Assembly: GCA_020404895.1 (NCBI GenBank)
Contig: JADBWK010000012.1
Coordinates: forward strand, 1 to 41,459
Direction of reading: 5' to 3'
DNA length: 41,459 nucleotides
Source of the DNA: Pseudanabaena sp. M085S1SP2A07QC
GTDB taxonomy: Bacteria > Cyanobacteriota > Cyanobacteriia > Pseudanabaenales > Pseudanabaenaceae
The notes under the pieces were generated by a model. It worked only from the letters and a program-made list of their open reading frames with translations. It searched no databases and had not been told where the DNA came from. Position numbers and translations under genes: made by a program. This document shows positions 25,347-33,840 of the stretch, one piece after another (the stretch's first letter is position 1; the number at the start of each line of letters is the position of its first letter).

Positions 25347-25586
25347 TTAAAAGCCTGAACCATATTTACATTCAACCGCTGTAACTGCTTCTCCATCTTC
25401 CAGTGTATATAAATCATGCTCATTGTGTAAGAAATTCAACGATTCTCCCGTTTGAGCTAGCTTCATAAGTTCCTCGGTTGATGGTTCAGATAGCTCTAGA
25501 AATAATTTTTCTCTCAAAAGTGCTTGTTCATCTTTTGAAAGAGAGAAAATAACTTGGGTGATTGATTCAACTAGTTTTGTATTCAT
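25347..25586 (-). CDS. Small antitoxin-like protein
   Basis: 79 residues, acidic, beginning MNTKLVESITQVIFSLSKDEQALLREKLF, the helix pattern of many small cyanobacterial proteins annotated as type II antitoxin-like. No toxin gene lies next to it: downstream is ileS, and upstream a 436-base gap with a weak Uma2-like remnant. The C-terminal half (LYTLEDGEAVTAVECKYGSGF) is unlike a DNA-binding N-terminus. It is divergent from the GNAT-PIN fusion gene. It may be an orphan antitoxin or unrelated to toxin-antitoxin systems. Confidence 0.5.
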   Translation of the reverse strand: MNTKLVESITQVIFSLSKDEQALLREKLFLELSEPSTEELMKLAQTGESLNFLHNEHDLYTLEDGEAVTAVECKYGSGF

Positions 25587-26022
25587 TTCTGATATCTACT
25601 TAGCTCTGATATATCTGTATAAATCAACTTTACTTATATTTTTTGTTGAGGCGTTCAGAATTATGACGCAGAATTAAAAGCAATCAGCGTTATATTTTCC
25701 TATAATTTAATCAGCGATCACCTATTCCATTCACTCAATAATAGAACGGAGGGAGTACCGCGAAAAATTCTTAAATTATTAGATTATTGGTAGTTTGTAT
25801 GATTATGTCTTAGTTTCGCAGGTTGAAATAAAAGTCAAAGACCATTGTCAGGATTTGCAAGGAAAATGGAGAAAGGATATTTGGGGATAAGCTCATTGAT
25901 ATCATGCTTTGATAAGTGTACAATTAATAGAATTAACTTAACAATTGTATCAAACGAATCTCAAATGATATATAACCGATAAAATAAAGAGTGACTCAAG
26001 TTTTTATACTGAAACAATACAA
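25587..26022. other. 436-base gap before the GNAT-PIN fusion gene
   Basis: AT-rich, without HIP1 sites. It should contain the divergent promoters for the antitoxin-like gene and the fusion gene, but I cannot place a convincing -10/-35 pair. The only coding signal is the short Uma2-like fragment listed separately. Confidence 0.5.
25798..25890 (+). pseudogene. Possible Uma2-family C-terminal remnant
   Basis: One frame reads YDYVLVSQVEIKVKD followed by HCQDLQGKWRKDIWG and a stop. The pattern Y-(D/E)-YVLVSQ-x-(5)-V is typical of the C-terminal half of Uma2-type (PD-D/ExK) proteins, which are very common in cyanobacteria. An in-frame TAG lies just upstream and no catalytic part is present. The fragment is too short to be certain. 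Confidence 0.25.
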
Positions 26023-28134
26023 ATGGATAACCCAGAAGTAAGAATAGAGAAAATCGGCAGTAAATCTCCTTATTTAGATGCAGTCAAAAAATTATGGCGA
26101 GCAAATGCAAAAACTCTTGGTTTTTTTTCTAATGATGCTTTTGATGATTACGCAAAATCAGAGCAAATACTTATAGCACTTAATGAAGAAGATAATTTTC
26201 TCGGCTATCTGATCTACTATGCTAATCGGTCAAAAATAATCAAGATACAACATTTATGTACAACCAATGAAGCACAAGGTAGAGGGATAGCTAAACTGTT
26301 AGTTGAACATTTAAAGCAAATAACTAGAGATTTTCTTGATATTCGTCTTGTATGCCGACAGGATTATGGAATTGATTCTATGTGGGAGAAATTTGGATTC
26401 ACTCCCATGCATGAGAAACAAGGAAAAAGCAAGCAAGGTTATCTGGTAACTACATGGGTTTACAATCATGGACATCAAGATCTATTCTCAATCAGAGTTG
26501 ATCACAGTCAAGCCACAAAACTACATGTAGTAATCGATGCCTGTATTTTTTTGGATCTCTACTCTGCATCGTCACAATCTCTCGAAGAAAGTGAATCTGC
26601 TTGTCTTTTAGCAGATTGGGTTCAAAGCGAATTAGAACTTTGCGTGAGTGATGAAGTTTATACTGAAATCAGTCGCCATCCAGACAAAAAGATAAGAGAC
26701 AAGATCCGAGCTTTTGCAGATGGCTTTCTAAGGCTGAATTGCTCTTCTCAACTTGTGGAATCAATACAAAAAGAAATTATTGTTTTATTCAAAGATAATG
26801 ATGCTCAGAATATCTCAGACATAACTATCCGTCAATTAGCAAGAGTTATTGCTTCTGAACAATCCAGCTTTTTAGTAACAACTAATGTAGATTTACTAGC
26901 ATTTGCAAAGAAAATTAATGAGCAATATGGTGTATTTATAGTTAGCCCAAATAAGTTGATTGTTAAGTTAAGTGAGCTTAGAACTGCTTCTGAATACCAA
27001 CCAGCCCAATTAGCTGGTACAAGACTCTTCCAAAGAAAAGTGAATTTGGAAGATCATAAAATATTGAAAGAAGCTTTCTTTGCTAATGACGAAGATAGTT
27101 TTGAGAATAAATTCAAGAAAATTCTGATTAAGACGGAAATATATGAATGTTTTACTGTTTGGGAAGACAATATTCCTATCGCTTTATTTGCTTATGATAG
27201 AAGTAAAAATCATGAGCTTTCTATACCTTTTCTTCGAGTAAAATATAGATCCTTGTCTGAAACCTTAGCTCGTCATATCATTTATCGCACAATTATTTTG
27301 TCAGCAAATGAGGGCAGATGTTTTACTAAAATATCTGAGATGCAAATGGAAGAATTTATAGTAAGAGCAGTTCAAGATGCAGGGTTTTCCAGTACTCAAA
27401 ACAACTGGCTCAAAGTGAATCTAAAAACTATAAGTTCTACCATTGATTTGTCTGATGCACTTTTAAGTATAAGTTCAAACTTAGGAGAAGAATATAATAA
27501 ATTCTGTGGATTAATTGCTAATAACCTTAGATCGGCGGAATCATCAGATATTGAATATATTTCCGAGTTAGAAAAATTTTTATATCCTGCTAAAATATGT
27601 GGCTATGACATCCCAAATTTTATTATTCCAATTAAACCTACATGGGCGAAGGATTTATTTGATGAAGGGTTAGCAAAGCAGAATTTTTTTGGTGCTGAAC
27701 GTTCTGAACTTGCTCTTAATTGGGAAGCGGTTTACTATCGAAATAAGAAGTTACCATCAAATAAATTTAAATCTCCTGCAAGAATACTATGGTATATCTC
27801 TGAGGATAAAGATGGAGGCTATACACAAACAAGTTCTATTCGAGCTTGTTCTACACTTGACGAGGTAATTATTGGAAATCCCGAAGAGCTTTATCTGAAA
27901 TTTCAAAGATTAGGGATCTATAAATGGACAGACATCAAAAAGTTATCTGGTGAAAAAGCTAACAACAAAATTATGGCTGTAAGATTTAGTAACACTGAAC
28001 TTTTTGAAACACCTATCTCTTTACGAACGATTCACGAAATTCTGGAAACTAAAGCACAATTTCAATCTCCACGATTTATTTCAAGTGAAAAGTTCTTTCA
28101 AATTTATTCTATAGGCTGTTCTACATCAGTGTGA
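26023..28134 (+). CDS. GNAT-PIN-GNAT-like-PUA-like fusion protein
   Basis: 703 residues. Region 1 (about 1-150) is a GNAT acetyltransferase with an acetyl-CoA loop EAQGRGIAKLL (83-93). Region 2 (about 165-320) is PIN-like: HVVIDACIFLDLY (D172), VSDEVYTEISR (E215), NISDITI (D266), VTTNVD (N288, D290). Region 3 (about 335-470) looks like a second, degenerate GNAT ending EFIVRAVQDAGF and lacks the acetyl-CoA loop. Region 4 (about 555-700), with ARILWYISED and PRFISSEKFFQIYSIG, looks like a PUA/EVE/ASCH-type fold. Its stop overlaps the GTG of the ASCH gene (GTGA), so the two are translationally coupled. No HIP1 site is present. The system may modify and cut RNA; all function is inference. Confidence 0.75.
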   Translation: MDNPEVRIEKIGSKSPYLDAVKKLWRANAKTLGFFSNDAFDDYAKSEQILIALNEEDNFLGYLIYYANRSKIIKIQHLCTTNEAQGRGIAKLLVEHLKQITRDFLDIRLVCRQDYGIDSMWEKFGFTPMHEKQGKSKQGYLVTTWVYNHGHQDLFSIRVDHSQATKLHVVIDACIFLDLYSASSQSLEESESACLLADWVQSELELCVSDEVYTEISRHPDKKIRDKIRAFADGFLRLNCSSQLVESIQKEIIVLFKDNDAQNISDITIRQLARVIASEQSSFLVTTNVDLLAFAKKINEQYGVFIVSPNKLIVKLSELRTASEYQPAQLAGTRLFQRKVNLEDHKILKEAFFANDEDSFENKFKKILIKTEIYECFTVWEDNIPIALFAYDRSKNHELSIPFLRVKYRSLSETLARHIIYRTIILSANEGRCFTKISEMQMEEFIVRAVQDAGFSSTQNNWLKVNLKTISSTIDLSDALLSISSNLGEEYNKFCGLIANNLRSAESSDIEYISELEKFLYPAKICGYDIPNFIIPIKPTWAKDLFDEGLAKQNFFGAERSELALNWEAVYYRNKKLPSNKFKSPARILWYISEDKDGGYTQTSSIRACSTLDEVIIGNPEELYLKFQRLGIYKWTDIKKLSGEKANNKIMAVRFSNTELFETPISLRTIHEILETKAQFQSPRFISSEKFFQIYSIGCSTSV

Positions 28135-28664
28135 AAACTATGAAAACTACAAGTGATGGTCACGTTTTACTTTTATCAATTCAACCTAAATATGCAAACC
28201 TAATTTTTGAAGGGAAGAAAACGACTGAACTTAGGAGGGTTCGTCCAAGGGTAAATCAAGGAGACTTTGTACTCATATATGTCTCTTCCCCAGATAAAGT
28301 ATTGCTAGGTAGTTGTGAAGTTGAACAAGTTATAGGGAATAGCCCTAAAACATTGTGGACTCTAGTTCGTGATAAATCAGGCTTAAAAAAGACAGAGTTT
28401 TTTGAGTATTTTGAAGGAGTCTCCACAGGTTATGGAATATTTTTAAATCAAGTACAAAAGTTTAATCAACCAATTTTGCTCTCTCGATTACAACAAGAAT
28501 GGGCTGGATTTCATCCACCTCAAAGCTATCGGTATCTCACCATAGAAGAATTAGACCTAATTGGTTCTATGGCTGAACATGATATGACAAAAATCTCCAG
28601 TAGGCTTATACCAAGAATCAAACAATCTGAACTGGAGTTTTATCCAATGTCCTCATTAAAGTAA
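28131..28664 (+). CDS. ASCH-domain protein, partner of the fusion gene
   Basis: 177 residues. Residues about 10-110 are an ASCH domain, a PUA-related fold expected to bind RNA or modified nucleotides: LLLSIQPKYANLIFEGKKTTELRR, split here as the family's SI-x-P-x-YA-x-x-I-x-x-G-x-K-x-x-E-x-RR pattern, then GDFVLIYVSSP and VLLGSCEVEQV. The start is either the GTG at 28131, which overlaps the preceding stop by 3 bases, or the ATG at 28140. The last 25 bases overlap the 3' end of the convergent mrr-type gene. Tight coupling to the fusion protein implies joint function. Confidence 0.82.
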   Translation: MKTMKTTSDGHVLLLSIQPKYANLIFEGKKTTELRRVRPRVNQGDFVLIYVSSPDKVLLGSCEVEQVIGNSPKTLWTLVRDKSGLKKTEFFEYFEGVSTGYGIFLNQVQKFNQPILLSRLQQEWAGFHPPQSYRYLTIEELDLIGSMAEHDMTKISSRLIPRIKQSELEFYPMSSLK

Positions 28665-29554
28665 TCAGAGTTTACTTTTTTTAAAGTATATGTCTGAATT
28701 TCTGTAACGCCAACACCATGCTCAATCATTAGTTCTGAAAGTTGTTCTCCATCAATTAAGATAATCCTTTTTTCTATAATCTTCACATAGTCTTTTGCTT
28801 CCTTAGTAAATTGCGAAGTAGTTATCAATACTCCTTTTCTGGCTTTCATGCCTTCTAAGCTGCCAGCAAAAGCTTGTACCGTTGGTCTTCCTACAGAAGC
28901 TTCCCACCTTTTAGCTTGAATATATATGCAATCTAGTCCTAGCTTGTCCTCTTTAATAATTCCATCAATTCCACCGTCAGAACTCTTTCCCACTGCCTCC
29001 CCTGCATCTTTCCTTGAGCCTCCATATCCCATTGATAGTAATAAATCAACAACAAGATTTTCAAAGAATCTTGGTGAACAACTTTTGATTTGATCTAAAA
29101 GAGATTCTTTAACTTCTTTTATCAACTTTTGATAGCTATTATCAAATATCTCTTGAGGAGTCTGATCAATCTCTGTAACCAGTGAAACTTCATCTAAATT
29201 ACTGTCTTGTTTGATATTTTGGAATTCAATAAACTCTGAGAATTGTTCCAAAAATTTACGATCAATTGACTTAGGTTTATTTTTTAATACATCCAGCCCT
29301 CTCTCTGATATAAAAAAAGTTCCTCTTTTCCCACTTTCTAATAGTTTTGCCTTTTTTAAATAAGTGACTGCCCAACCAACTCTATTTGAGAACTTAGTTT
29401 GCCTGCCACTTGGAAGAAGTTCTTGTTTGTCTTCTTCGCTGAGATTGAACTGTTTGGCTAAACAATCTATAGTTTCATTCAGTAAATGTTGTTGTCCATT
29501 ACTAGCAATTTGTAATAATGGTAGAAGAAAGTCTTGATAAGTTGGAACGGACAT
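28640..29554 (-). CDS. Mrr-type restriction endonuclease
   Basis: 304 residues. The N-terminal part (about 5-95) is a winged-helix Mrr_N-like domain (SNRVGWAVTYLKKAKLLES). The C-terminal part (about 155-290) is a PD-(D/E)xK nuclease: FFENLVVDLLLSMGYGG, then DGGIDGIIKED (D197), and the catalytic Q213-A214-K215 in YIQAKRW, followed by VLITTSQFTKEAKDY. Such enzymes cut DNA, often methylated DNA, without a cognate methylase. No methylase is adjacent. It is convergent with the ASCH gene, overlapping its end by 25 bases. Confidence 0.9.
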   Translation of the reverse strand: MSVPTYQDFLLPLLQIASNGQQHLLNETIDCLAKQFNLSEEDKQELLPSGRQTKFSNRVGWAVTYLKKAKLLESGKRGTFFISERGLDVLKNKPKSIDRKFLEQFSEFIEFQNIKQDSNLDEVSLVTEIDQTPQEIFDNSYQKLIKEVKESLLDQIKSCSPRFFENLVVDLLLSMGYGGSRKDAGEAVGKSSDGGIDGIIKEDKLGLDCIYIQAKRWEASVGRPTVQAFAGSLEGMKARKGVLITTSQFTKEAKDYVKIIEKRIILIDGEQLSELMIEHGVGVTEIQTYTLKKVNSDYFNEDIG

Positions 29555-29969
29555 AATTTGTAAAATTACAGTTTTGCATTGAAGAGAAGTTTAACACTTT
29601 TAATCAATAGTTATTTGAGAAAAAGCACATTCGATTTGATGGAAATTGAAAGTAGGATCGCTATTATGAACTATAATCTATCAAAAAAGTATTATTTCGT
29701 GTCAAAGCTAAGCGCGTTTATCTTGGGCATCAAAATTGACTGCGGATATAATGACAGGGGTCGCTAGAAGCCAGATTTGAAATTTTTGATTTAATTTGAT
29801 TTAAATTTATGCGATCGCCTATTCCCATTTTCTCGATTACCGAATATAGCGATCGCCTAAGTCCTCTACACAAAACTGCGATCGCATTTCTAAAAATCCA
29901 CCAAACTGTGATCAATCTGCCATTGAGTCTATGATTAAGACATAGATTGCAACTTATACATAGATACTT
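29555..29969. other. 415-base gap between the Mrr gene and a small antitoxin-like gene
   Basis: No gene is supported. Short frames on both strands (29579-29767, 29730-29915) lack family resemblance, and the minus one is built largely from HIP1-type GCGATCGC sequences. HIP1 sites reappear here (from 29811), marking the right edge of the HIP1-free island. Confidence 0.5.
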
Positions 29970-30158
29970 ATGTTGAATTTACAGGTAGAAGAGCTAAAAC
30001 CTTTGCTCAAGGAAGCCTTACACGAGTTATTAATACAAGAACGCATCTGGCTTCTGGATTTGTTTTATGAAGCAATGGAAGAGGTGGCGATGGCAAAGGC
30101 GATCGCTGAGGGGAAAGATAGTGAGAATGTGGGAAGAGATGAAATATTTGAATTATAG
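29970..30158 (+). CDS. Small antitoxin-like protein
   Basis: 62 residues, ATG start, helical and acidic: LQVEELKPLLKEALHELLIQER, then FYEAMEEVAMAKAIAEGKDSENV. This form, an amphipathic helix plus an acidic AIAEG...V tail, is common among cyanobacterial small proteins annotated as antitoxins that neutralise RelE/PIN toxins. No toxin frame follows before the radical SAM gene at 30327, so it may be an orphan. A HIP1 site is in the coding sequence. Confidence 0.5.
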   Translation: MLNLQVEELKPLLKEALHELLIQERIWLLDLFYEAMEEVAMAKAIAEGKDSENVGRDEIFEL

Positions 30159-30326
30159 AAGGGGAAGTTGTAGCTTTTGTTCGAGTTTTGCACCGTAAGG
30201 AAGTTTATCGTTATTTTCCGTAAACTAAGTTTCTCCAATCATTAGCGATCGCATATCGCCATATTTAAAGTGCGATCTCTCAACTGAGTTCCATGTAACA
30301 TGAGTAATAAATAAAGCAGAAAACCT

Positions 30327-31346
30327 ATGATTATTGATTTTGCCTCTAGTTTGGCGGAGTATTTGACAAAGCAAAAGTTACAGCACTTGATTTTGCATGT
30401 CACCAACAACTGTAATTTTCGTTGCGATCATTGCTTTATTGATTTCTCTCCCAAACGAGACATGACCCTTGCTCAGTATCAGGACTTAGCAAAGCAAGTA
30501 GGAAAACTTTTTTGGTTAGATATTGCAGGTGGGGAACCTTTCTTAAGACTTGATCTTGCCGAAATAATTGCCGCTTTTGACTTCAAGGTTGTGCAAATTC
30601 CGTCTAATGGTTCACTATGCGATCGCATGGTTGATCAGCTTCAGAAACTAAAGCAACTCACCAAAGCCGAAATTACGATTTCGTTGAGCGTCGATGGACT
30701 AGAAGAAACCCACGATCGCATTCGTCACCAGAAAGGAAGTTGGCAGCAGATATGGAAAACTTTGGAAGCTATCAAGGCCCTAGGAGGAATCTCGGTTAAG
30801 ATTAATTCTGTTTTAAATGCAGAAAATGCCCATGAAACCATTGATCTCATGAAGGTGGTGCGCAAATATGAGCCAGATTTCCATTCGATTATTCTATTGC
30901 GTGGTGATCCAATGAATCCATCGCTAGGATTGCCAACTATGGAAGAATTACACAGGCTAGCGCCAGCGATTTTTGAGATTTTGGAAACCTACAACTATGG
31001 CAGAAACAAAGTCGCGGCAAGGATTCTTCGCAACTATCATCGATATTTATGGAAGACTTCATTACAAACAATTGAGCAGCAAACACAGGTAATTCCATGT
31101 TTGGCAGGGCTTGCGCATCAAGTTGTATGGGGAGATGGCAAGGTAGCACCCTGCGAGATGCTAGATCCTGTAGGGAGTCTACAGACTCAGACCCTGAAGG
31201 AGATTACTAGTAGCCCAGCATGGCAACAGCAGCTAGAGGATATCAAAGCCAAAAAATGTCACTGTACGCATAACTGCGCTATGTTCGATAGTATCTTTTT
31301 CAATCCTGCTAATTTTCCCCATTTAGCTGTGGGCTCGACTGTATGA
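30327..31346 (+). CDS. Radical SAM protein with SPASM-like C-terminus
   Basis: 339 residues. The 4Fe-4S/SAM motif is CNFRCDHC near residue 29 (C-x3-C-x2-C), followed by GGEP in LDIAGGEPFLRLDL and ISLSVDGLEETHDRIR, all typical of the TIM-barrel radical SAM core. The C-terminus (about 255-335) has CLAGLAHQV, APCEM and KKCHCTHNC, a Cys-rich SPASM/Twitch-like region for an auxiliary cluster. SPASM enzymes often modify peptides or carbohydrates. Its stop overlaps the start of a family 2 glycosyltransferase (ATGA), so the two form a coupled pair. No precursor peptide was found nearby. The substrate is unknown. Confidence 0.88.
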   Translation: MIIDFASSLAEYLTKQKLQHLILHVTNNCNFRCDHCFIDFSPKRDMTLAQYQDLAKQVGKLFWLDIAGGEPFLRLDLAEIIAAFDFKVVQIPSNGSLCDRMVDQLQKLKQLTKAEITISLSVDGLEETHDRIRHQKGSWQQIWKTLEAIKALGGISVKINSVLNAENAHETIDLMKVVRKYEPDFHSIILLRGDPMNPSLGLPTMEELHRLAPAIFEILETYNYGRNKVAARILRNYHRYLWKTSLQTIEQQTQVIPCLAGLAHQVVWGDGKVAPCEMLDPVGSLQTQTLKEITSSPAWQQQLEDIKAKKCHCTHNCAMFDSIFFNPANFPHLAVGSTV

Positions 31347-32305
31347 ATGCTGCCAATCAGGGTGATGCCAAATGTTGTATTGTCATTCCTTACAAAGACA
31401 ACAGTCCTATTTTGGCTAGATGTTTAACTTCGGTATTGTCAAGTGTTACTGCAACGACATTGATTGTTGTTGTCGATGATGGTTCTCAAGTCTCGGGCAA
31501 AGTCGATCGCAATCTTACTGACTTTCTTTGCGATCGCCGTTTACATTTGCTCCAACATATAGAGAATCTAGGTGCTGGTGCTGCGCGAAATACAGCGATT
31601 CAATGGTGTTACGAACAGGGAGTTGAGATTGTCATCTTACTTGACAGTGATTGTTCGGTGACAACAGGCTTTGTGGAAACTCATTGTTCTCTTCATGCCC
31701 AATATCCTGAAGTTGCCGTATTTGGGGGCGCAGTTCGTGGAGTCGGTGCTGGAATTTGGGCAGACTTAGATAACTTGATGTCTTGGTTTACTTCTATTCC
31801 TAATGCACCTTTGCGAGATGTTGACGGACTCTATCATATCCCGACTACGAATATGAGCTTAAAGCTGAAAGCGTTAAGCCAAGAGATACCGCTGTTTGAC
31901 GCTCATTTAAGGACAGGTGAAGATGTCCAGTTTGTGCAGCGACTCAGACGTAATGGATATAAGCTGAAGTTCTCGCCTCAACCAGAAATCAGTCATTACG
32001 ATCGCCAAAGTTTTGCGGATTTTCTGGCACATCAATATCGTTGGGGACTGCATACATTTATTCTAAGATTCCCCCAGTTTCAGCATCATAAGTTGGCTCG
32101 ATTTCTGTTAATTATTCTATTCGTCTTGATCCTACCAGTTTTTGCGATCGCGGCAAGCATAATTACGATCTTGCCTTGGTTAAGGCAGTCCCTAAAATAT
32201 TGGTGGTATTTCCCGATGATTCTTTGTGTGTATCTGTACAAAGGCTTAGCGGTTATTGCTGGCACTTATAATCCTCAGCGTGCGACTAATCAAAAGAAGT
32301 TTTAA
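31343..32305 (+). CDS. Family 2 glycosyltransferase with C-terminal membrane helices
   Basis: 320 residues. The GT-A fold has IVIPYKDNSPILARCL at the N-terminus, VVVDDGS, ENLGAGAARNTAI and the metal-binding D-x-D in LLDSDCS, then TGEDVQF and QYRWGLHTF for the acceptor side. Two hydrophobic segments near the C-terminus (about 253-275 and 288-306) place it at the membrane. It overlaps the radical SAM gene by 4 bases. Together they could add and modify a sugar on a membrane-linked lipid or glycan, but this is inference. Its stop lies inside a long palindrome shared with the next gene. Confidence 0.9.
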   Translation: MNAANQGDAKCCIVIPYKDNSPILARCLTSVLSSVTATTLIVVVDDGSQVSGKVDRNLTDFLCDRRLHLLQHIENLGAGAARNTAIQWCYEQGVEIVILLDSDCSVTTGFVETHCSLHAQYPEVAVFGGAVRGVGAGIWADLDNLMSWFTSIPNAPLRDVDGLYHIPTTNMSLKLKALSQEIPLFDAHLRTGEDVQFVQRLRRNGYKLKFSPQPEISHYDRQSFADFLAHQYRWGLHTFILRFPQFQHHKLARFLLIILFVLILPVFAIAASIITILPWLRQSLKYWWYFPMILCVYLYKGLAVIAGTYNPQRATNQKKF

Positions 32306-32347
32306 AAAATGCTGCTTCGCGGCATTTTTTAAAACTTCTTTTGATTA
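32287..32347. terminator. Long perfect palindromic terminator between convergent genes
   Basis: TAATCAAAAGAAGTTTTAAA and more pair with their exact complement across GCTGCTTCGCGGC. The two stop codons (32303-32305 plus strand; 32345-32347 minus strand) are both inside the arms. It should terminate in both directions. Confidence 0.8.
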
Positions 32348-33454
32348 GAAAGTCAACACTGTCCGAATTGCGTCGCCTCTATGCATCATCGCAAATGCTT
32401 CATTGATTTCCTCAATCGGCATCACGTTCGTAATCAAACTATCGATATCGATTTTGCCTTCCATATACCAATCAACAATTTTAGGAACATCAGTACGTCC
32501 CTTTGCACCACCAAAGGCTGTGCCTTTCCAGACTCGACCTGTGACTAATTGGAATGGACGGGTGCTAATTTCTTGTCCTGCTCCTGCGACACCGACGATT
32601 ACACTCACGCCCCAACCTTTATGACAACATTCGAGGGCTTGACGCATGGTTTGGGTTCTGCCGATGCATTCAAAGGTATAGTCCGCACCACCTTTGGTCA
32701 AGTCAACGAGGTAGGGAACGAGATCGCCTTCTACTTCTAAAGGATTTACAAAATGGGTCATGCCCATTTTTTCAGCGAGGGCGCGTTTTTTGGGATTAAT
32801 GTCTACTCCGACGATCATATTTGCGCCGACCATCCGACAGGCTTGGATTACGTTTAAGCCAATGCCTCCTAGACCAAAGATAACGACATTGGAACCCACT
32901 TCGACTTTTGCCGTGTTAATTACTGCGCCGATGCCAGTCGTGACACCACAGCCGATATAACAAACCTTCTCGAAGGGAGCATCATCGCGGATTTTGGCTA
33001 GAGCGATTTCTGGGAGAACGGTGTAGTTGGCAAAGGTGGAGGTTCCCATATAATGATGAATTTTTTCGCCATTGATGGAGAAGCGACTGGTTCCATCGGG
33101 CATTAAGCCTTGACCTTGGGTGACGCGGATCGCTTGGCAGAGGTTGGTTTTACCACTGAGACAGTAGGAGCAGTTGCGACATTCGGGGGTGTAGAGGGGA
33201 ATGACGCGATCGCCTGTTTTGAGGGCGGTGACACCTGCGCCGACTTCGACGACGACTCCTGCGCCTTCATGTCCGAGGATGGCAGGAAATAGTCCTTCGG
33301 GGTCATCGCCTGAGAGGGTGAATGCGTCGGTGTGACAGACTCCTGTGGCTTTGATCTCAACGAGGACTTCTCCTGCTCTGGGGTGATCTAGTTGGACTGT
33401 CTCGATTTTGAGCGGTTGTCCTGCGGCGAAGGCGACTGCGGCTTTTACGTCCAT
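32345..33454 (-). CDS. frmA: S-(hydroxymethyl)glutathione dehydrogenase / class III alcohol dehydrogenase
   Basis: A 369-residue zinc- and NAD-dependent enzyme that oxidises S-hydroxymethylglutathione (formaldehyde detoxification) and can reduce S-nitrosoglutathione. Catalytic zinc ligands lie in [10 protein letters not shown] and LGHEGAGVV and in the Cys of YIGCGVTTG; the structural zinc is bound by [15 protein letters not shown]. The Rossmann motif is [14 protein letters not shown], and the Asp of GVDIN selects NAD. The gene stands alone; no frmR-like regulator is seen. The upstream 386-base gap carries a small possible gene on the same strand. Confidence 0.95.
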   Translation of the reverse strand: MDVKAAVAFAAGQPLKIETVQLDHPRAGEVLVEIKATGVCHTDAFTLSGDDPEGLFPAILGHEGAGVVVEVGAGVTALKTGDRVIPLYTPECRNCSYCLSGKTNLCQAIRVTQGQGLMPDGTSRFSINGEKIHHYMGTSTFANYTVLPEIALAKIRDDAPFEKVCYIGCGVTTGIGAVINTAKVEVGSNVVIFGLGGIGLNVIQACRMVGANMIVGVDINPKKRALAEKMGMTHFVNPLEVEGDLVPYLVDLTKGGADYTFECIGRTQTMRQALECCHKGWGVSVIVGVAGAGQEISTRPFQLVTGRVWKGTAFGGAKGRTDVPKIVDWYMEGKIDIDSLITNVMPIEEINEAFAMMHRGDAIRTVLTF

Positions 33455-33840
33455 GAATCTTGTGATGTCCCTGAGTTAATGGCTGGCGATTTATTTGAAT
33501 TATACGGGAGACGGATATATTCTAGATCTCATGCTATTGCGGCTTATACTTGTTAGATACATCAAGCTTATTTTTTAGCATATTTACCTTATGCTCGACT
33601 TCGCTCATTGATTCTACCCACTATCGTTGAATGACTTTTGTCGCGCTGCTTTTCTTGCTATGGCAAGTCGCTGTTTTTTTGCTTCTGGAGTTTCATCTTG
33701 CAGTGGCTTGGCTAAAGCCCTTCTGTTATATCTTCCAAATATTCCGTGAAAAGTAAGGCTCATTCTAAGGCTAAATAAAGTTAATCTAGACTTGCCAAGT
33801 TACCATTAAGCAAATAGCCAACTCTGCTGATAAACATCCT
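33455..33840. other. 386-base gap between frmA and aspA
   Basis: The promoters of the two divergent genes must lie here. I see no strong hairpin. The only coding signal is a 49-codon minus-strand frame at 33614-33763, listed separately. Confidence 0.4.
33614..33763 (-). CDS. Possible 49-residue basic protein
   Basis: A frame too short for most gene callers. It starts ATG at 33761-33763 and ends TAG at 33614-33616. The product begins MSLTFHGIFGRYNRRALAKP and continues LQDETPEAKKQRLAIARKAA then RQKSFNDSG: basic, with a probable amphipathic helix, and few rare residues. There is no clear ribosome site. It could be a real small protein, or a remnant of a longer gene. I do not recognise a family. 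Confidence 0.35.
   Translation of the reverse strand: MSLTFHGIFGRYNRRALAKPLQDETPEAKKQRLAIARKAARQKSFNDSG

Noticed and set aside
25347-25586. Antitoxin paired with the GNAT-PIN fusion as one toxin-antitoxin unit
   Set aside because: Opposite strand with 436 bases between starts; the ASCH gene, overlapping the fusion's stop, is a far better partner.
29579-29915. Two short frames (plus 62 and minus 61 codons)
   Set aside because: No family resemblance; the minus frame translates repeated HIP1 sequence; the plus one uses a TTG start without support.
33103-33360. 85-codon frame inside frmA
   Set aside because: Overlaps the well-supported dehydrogenase in another frame on the same strand; a shadow frame.
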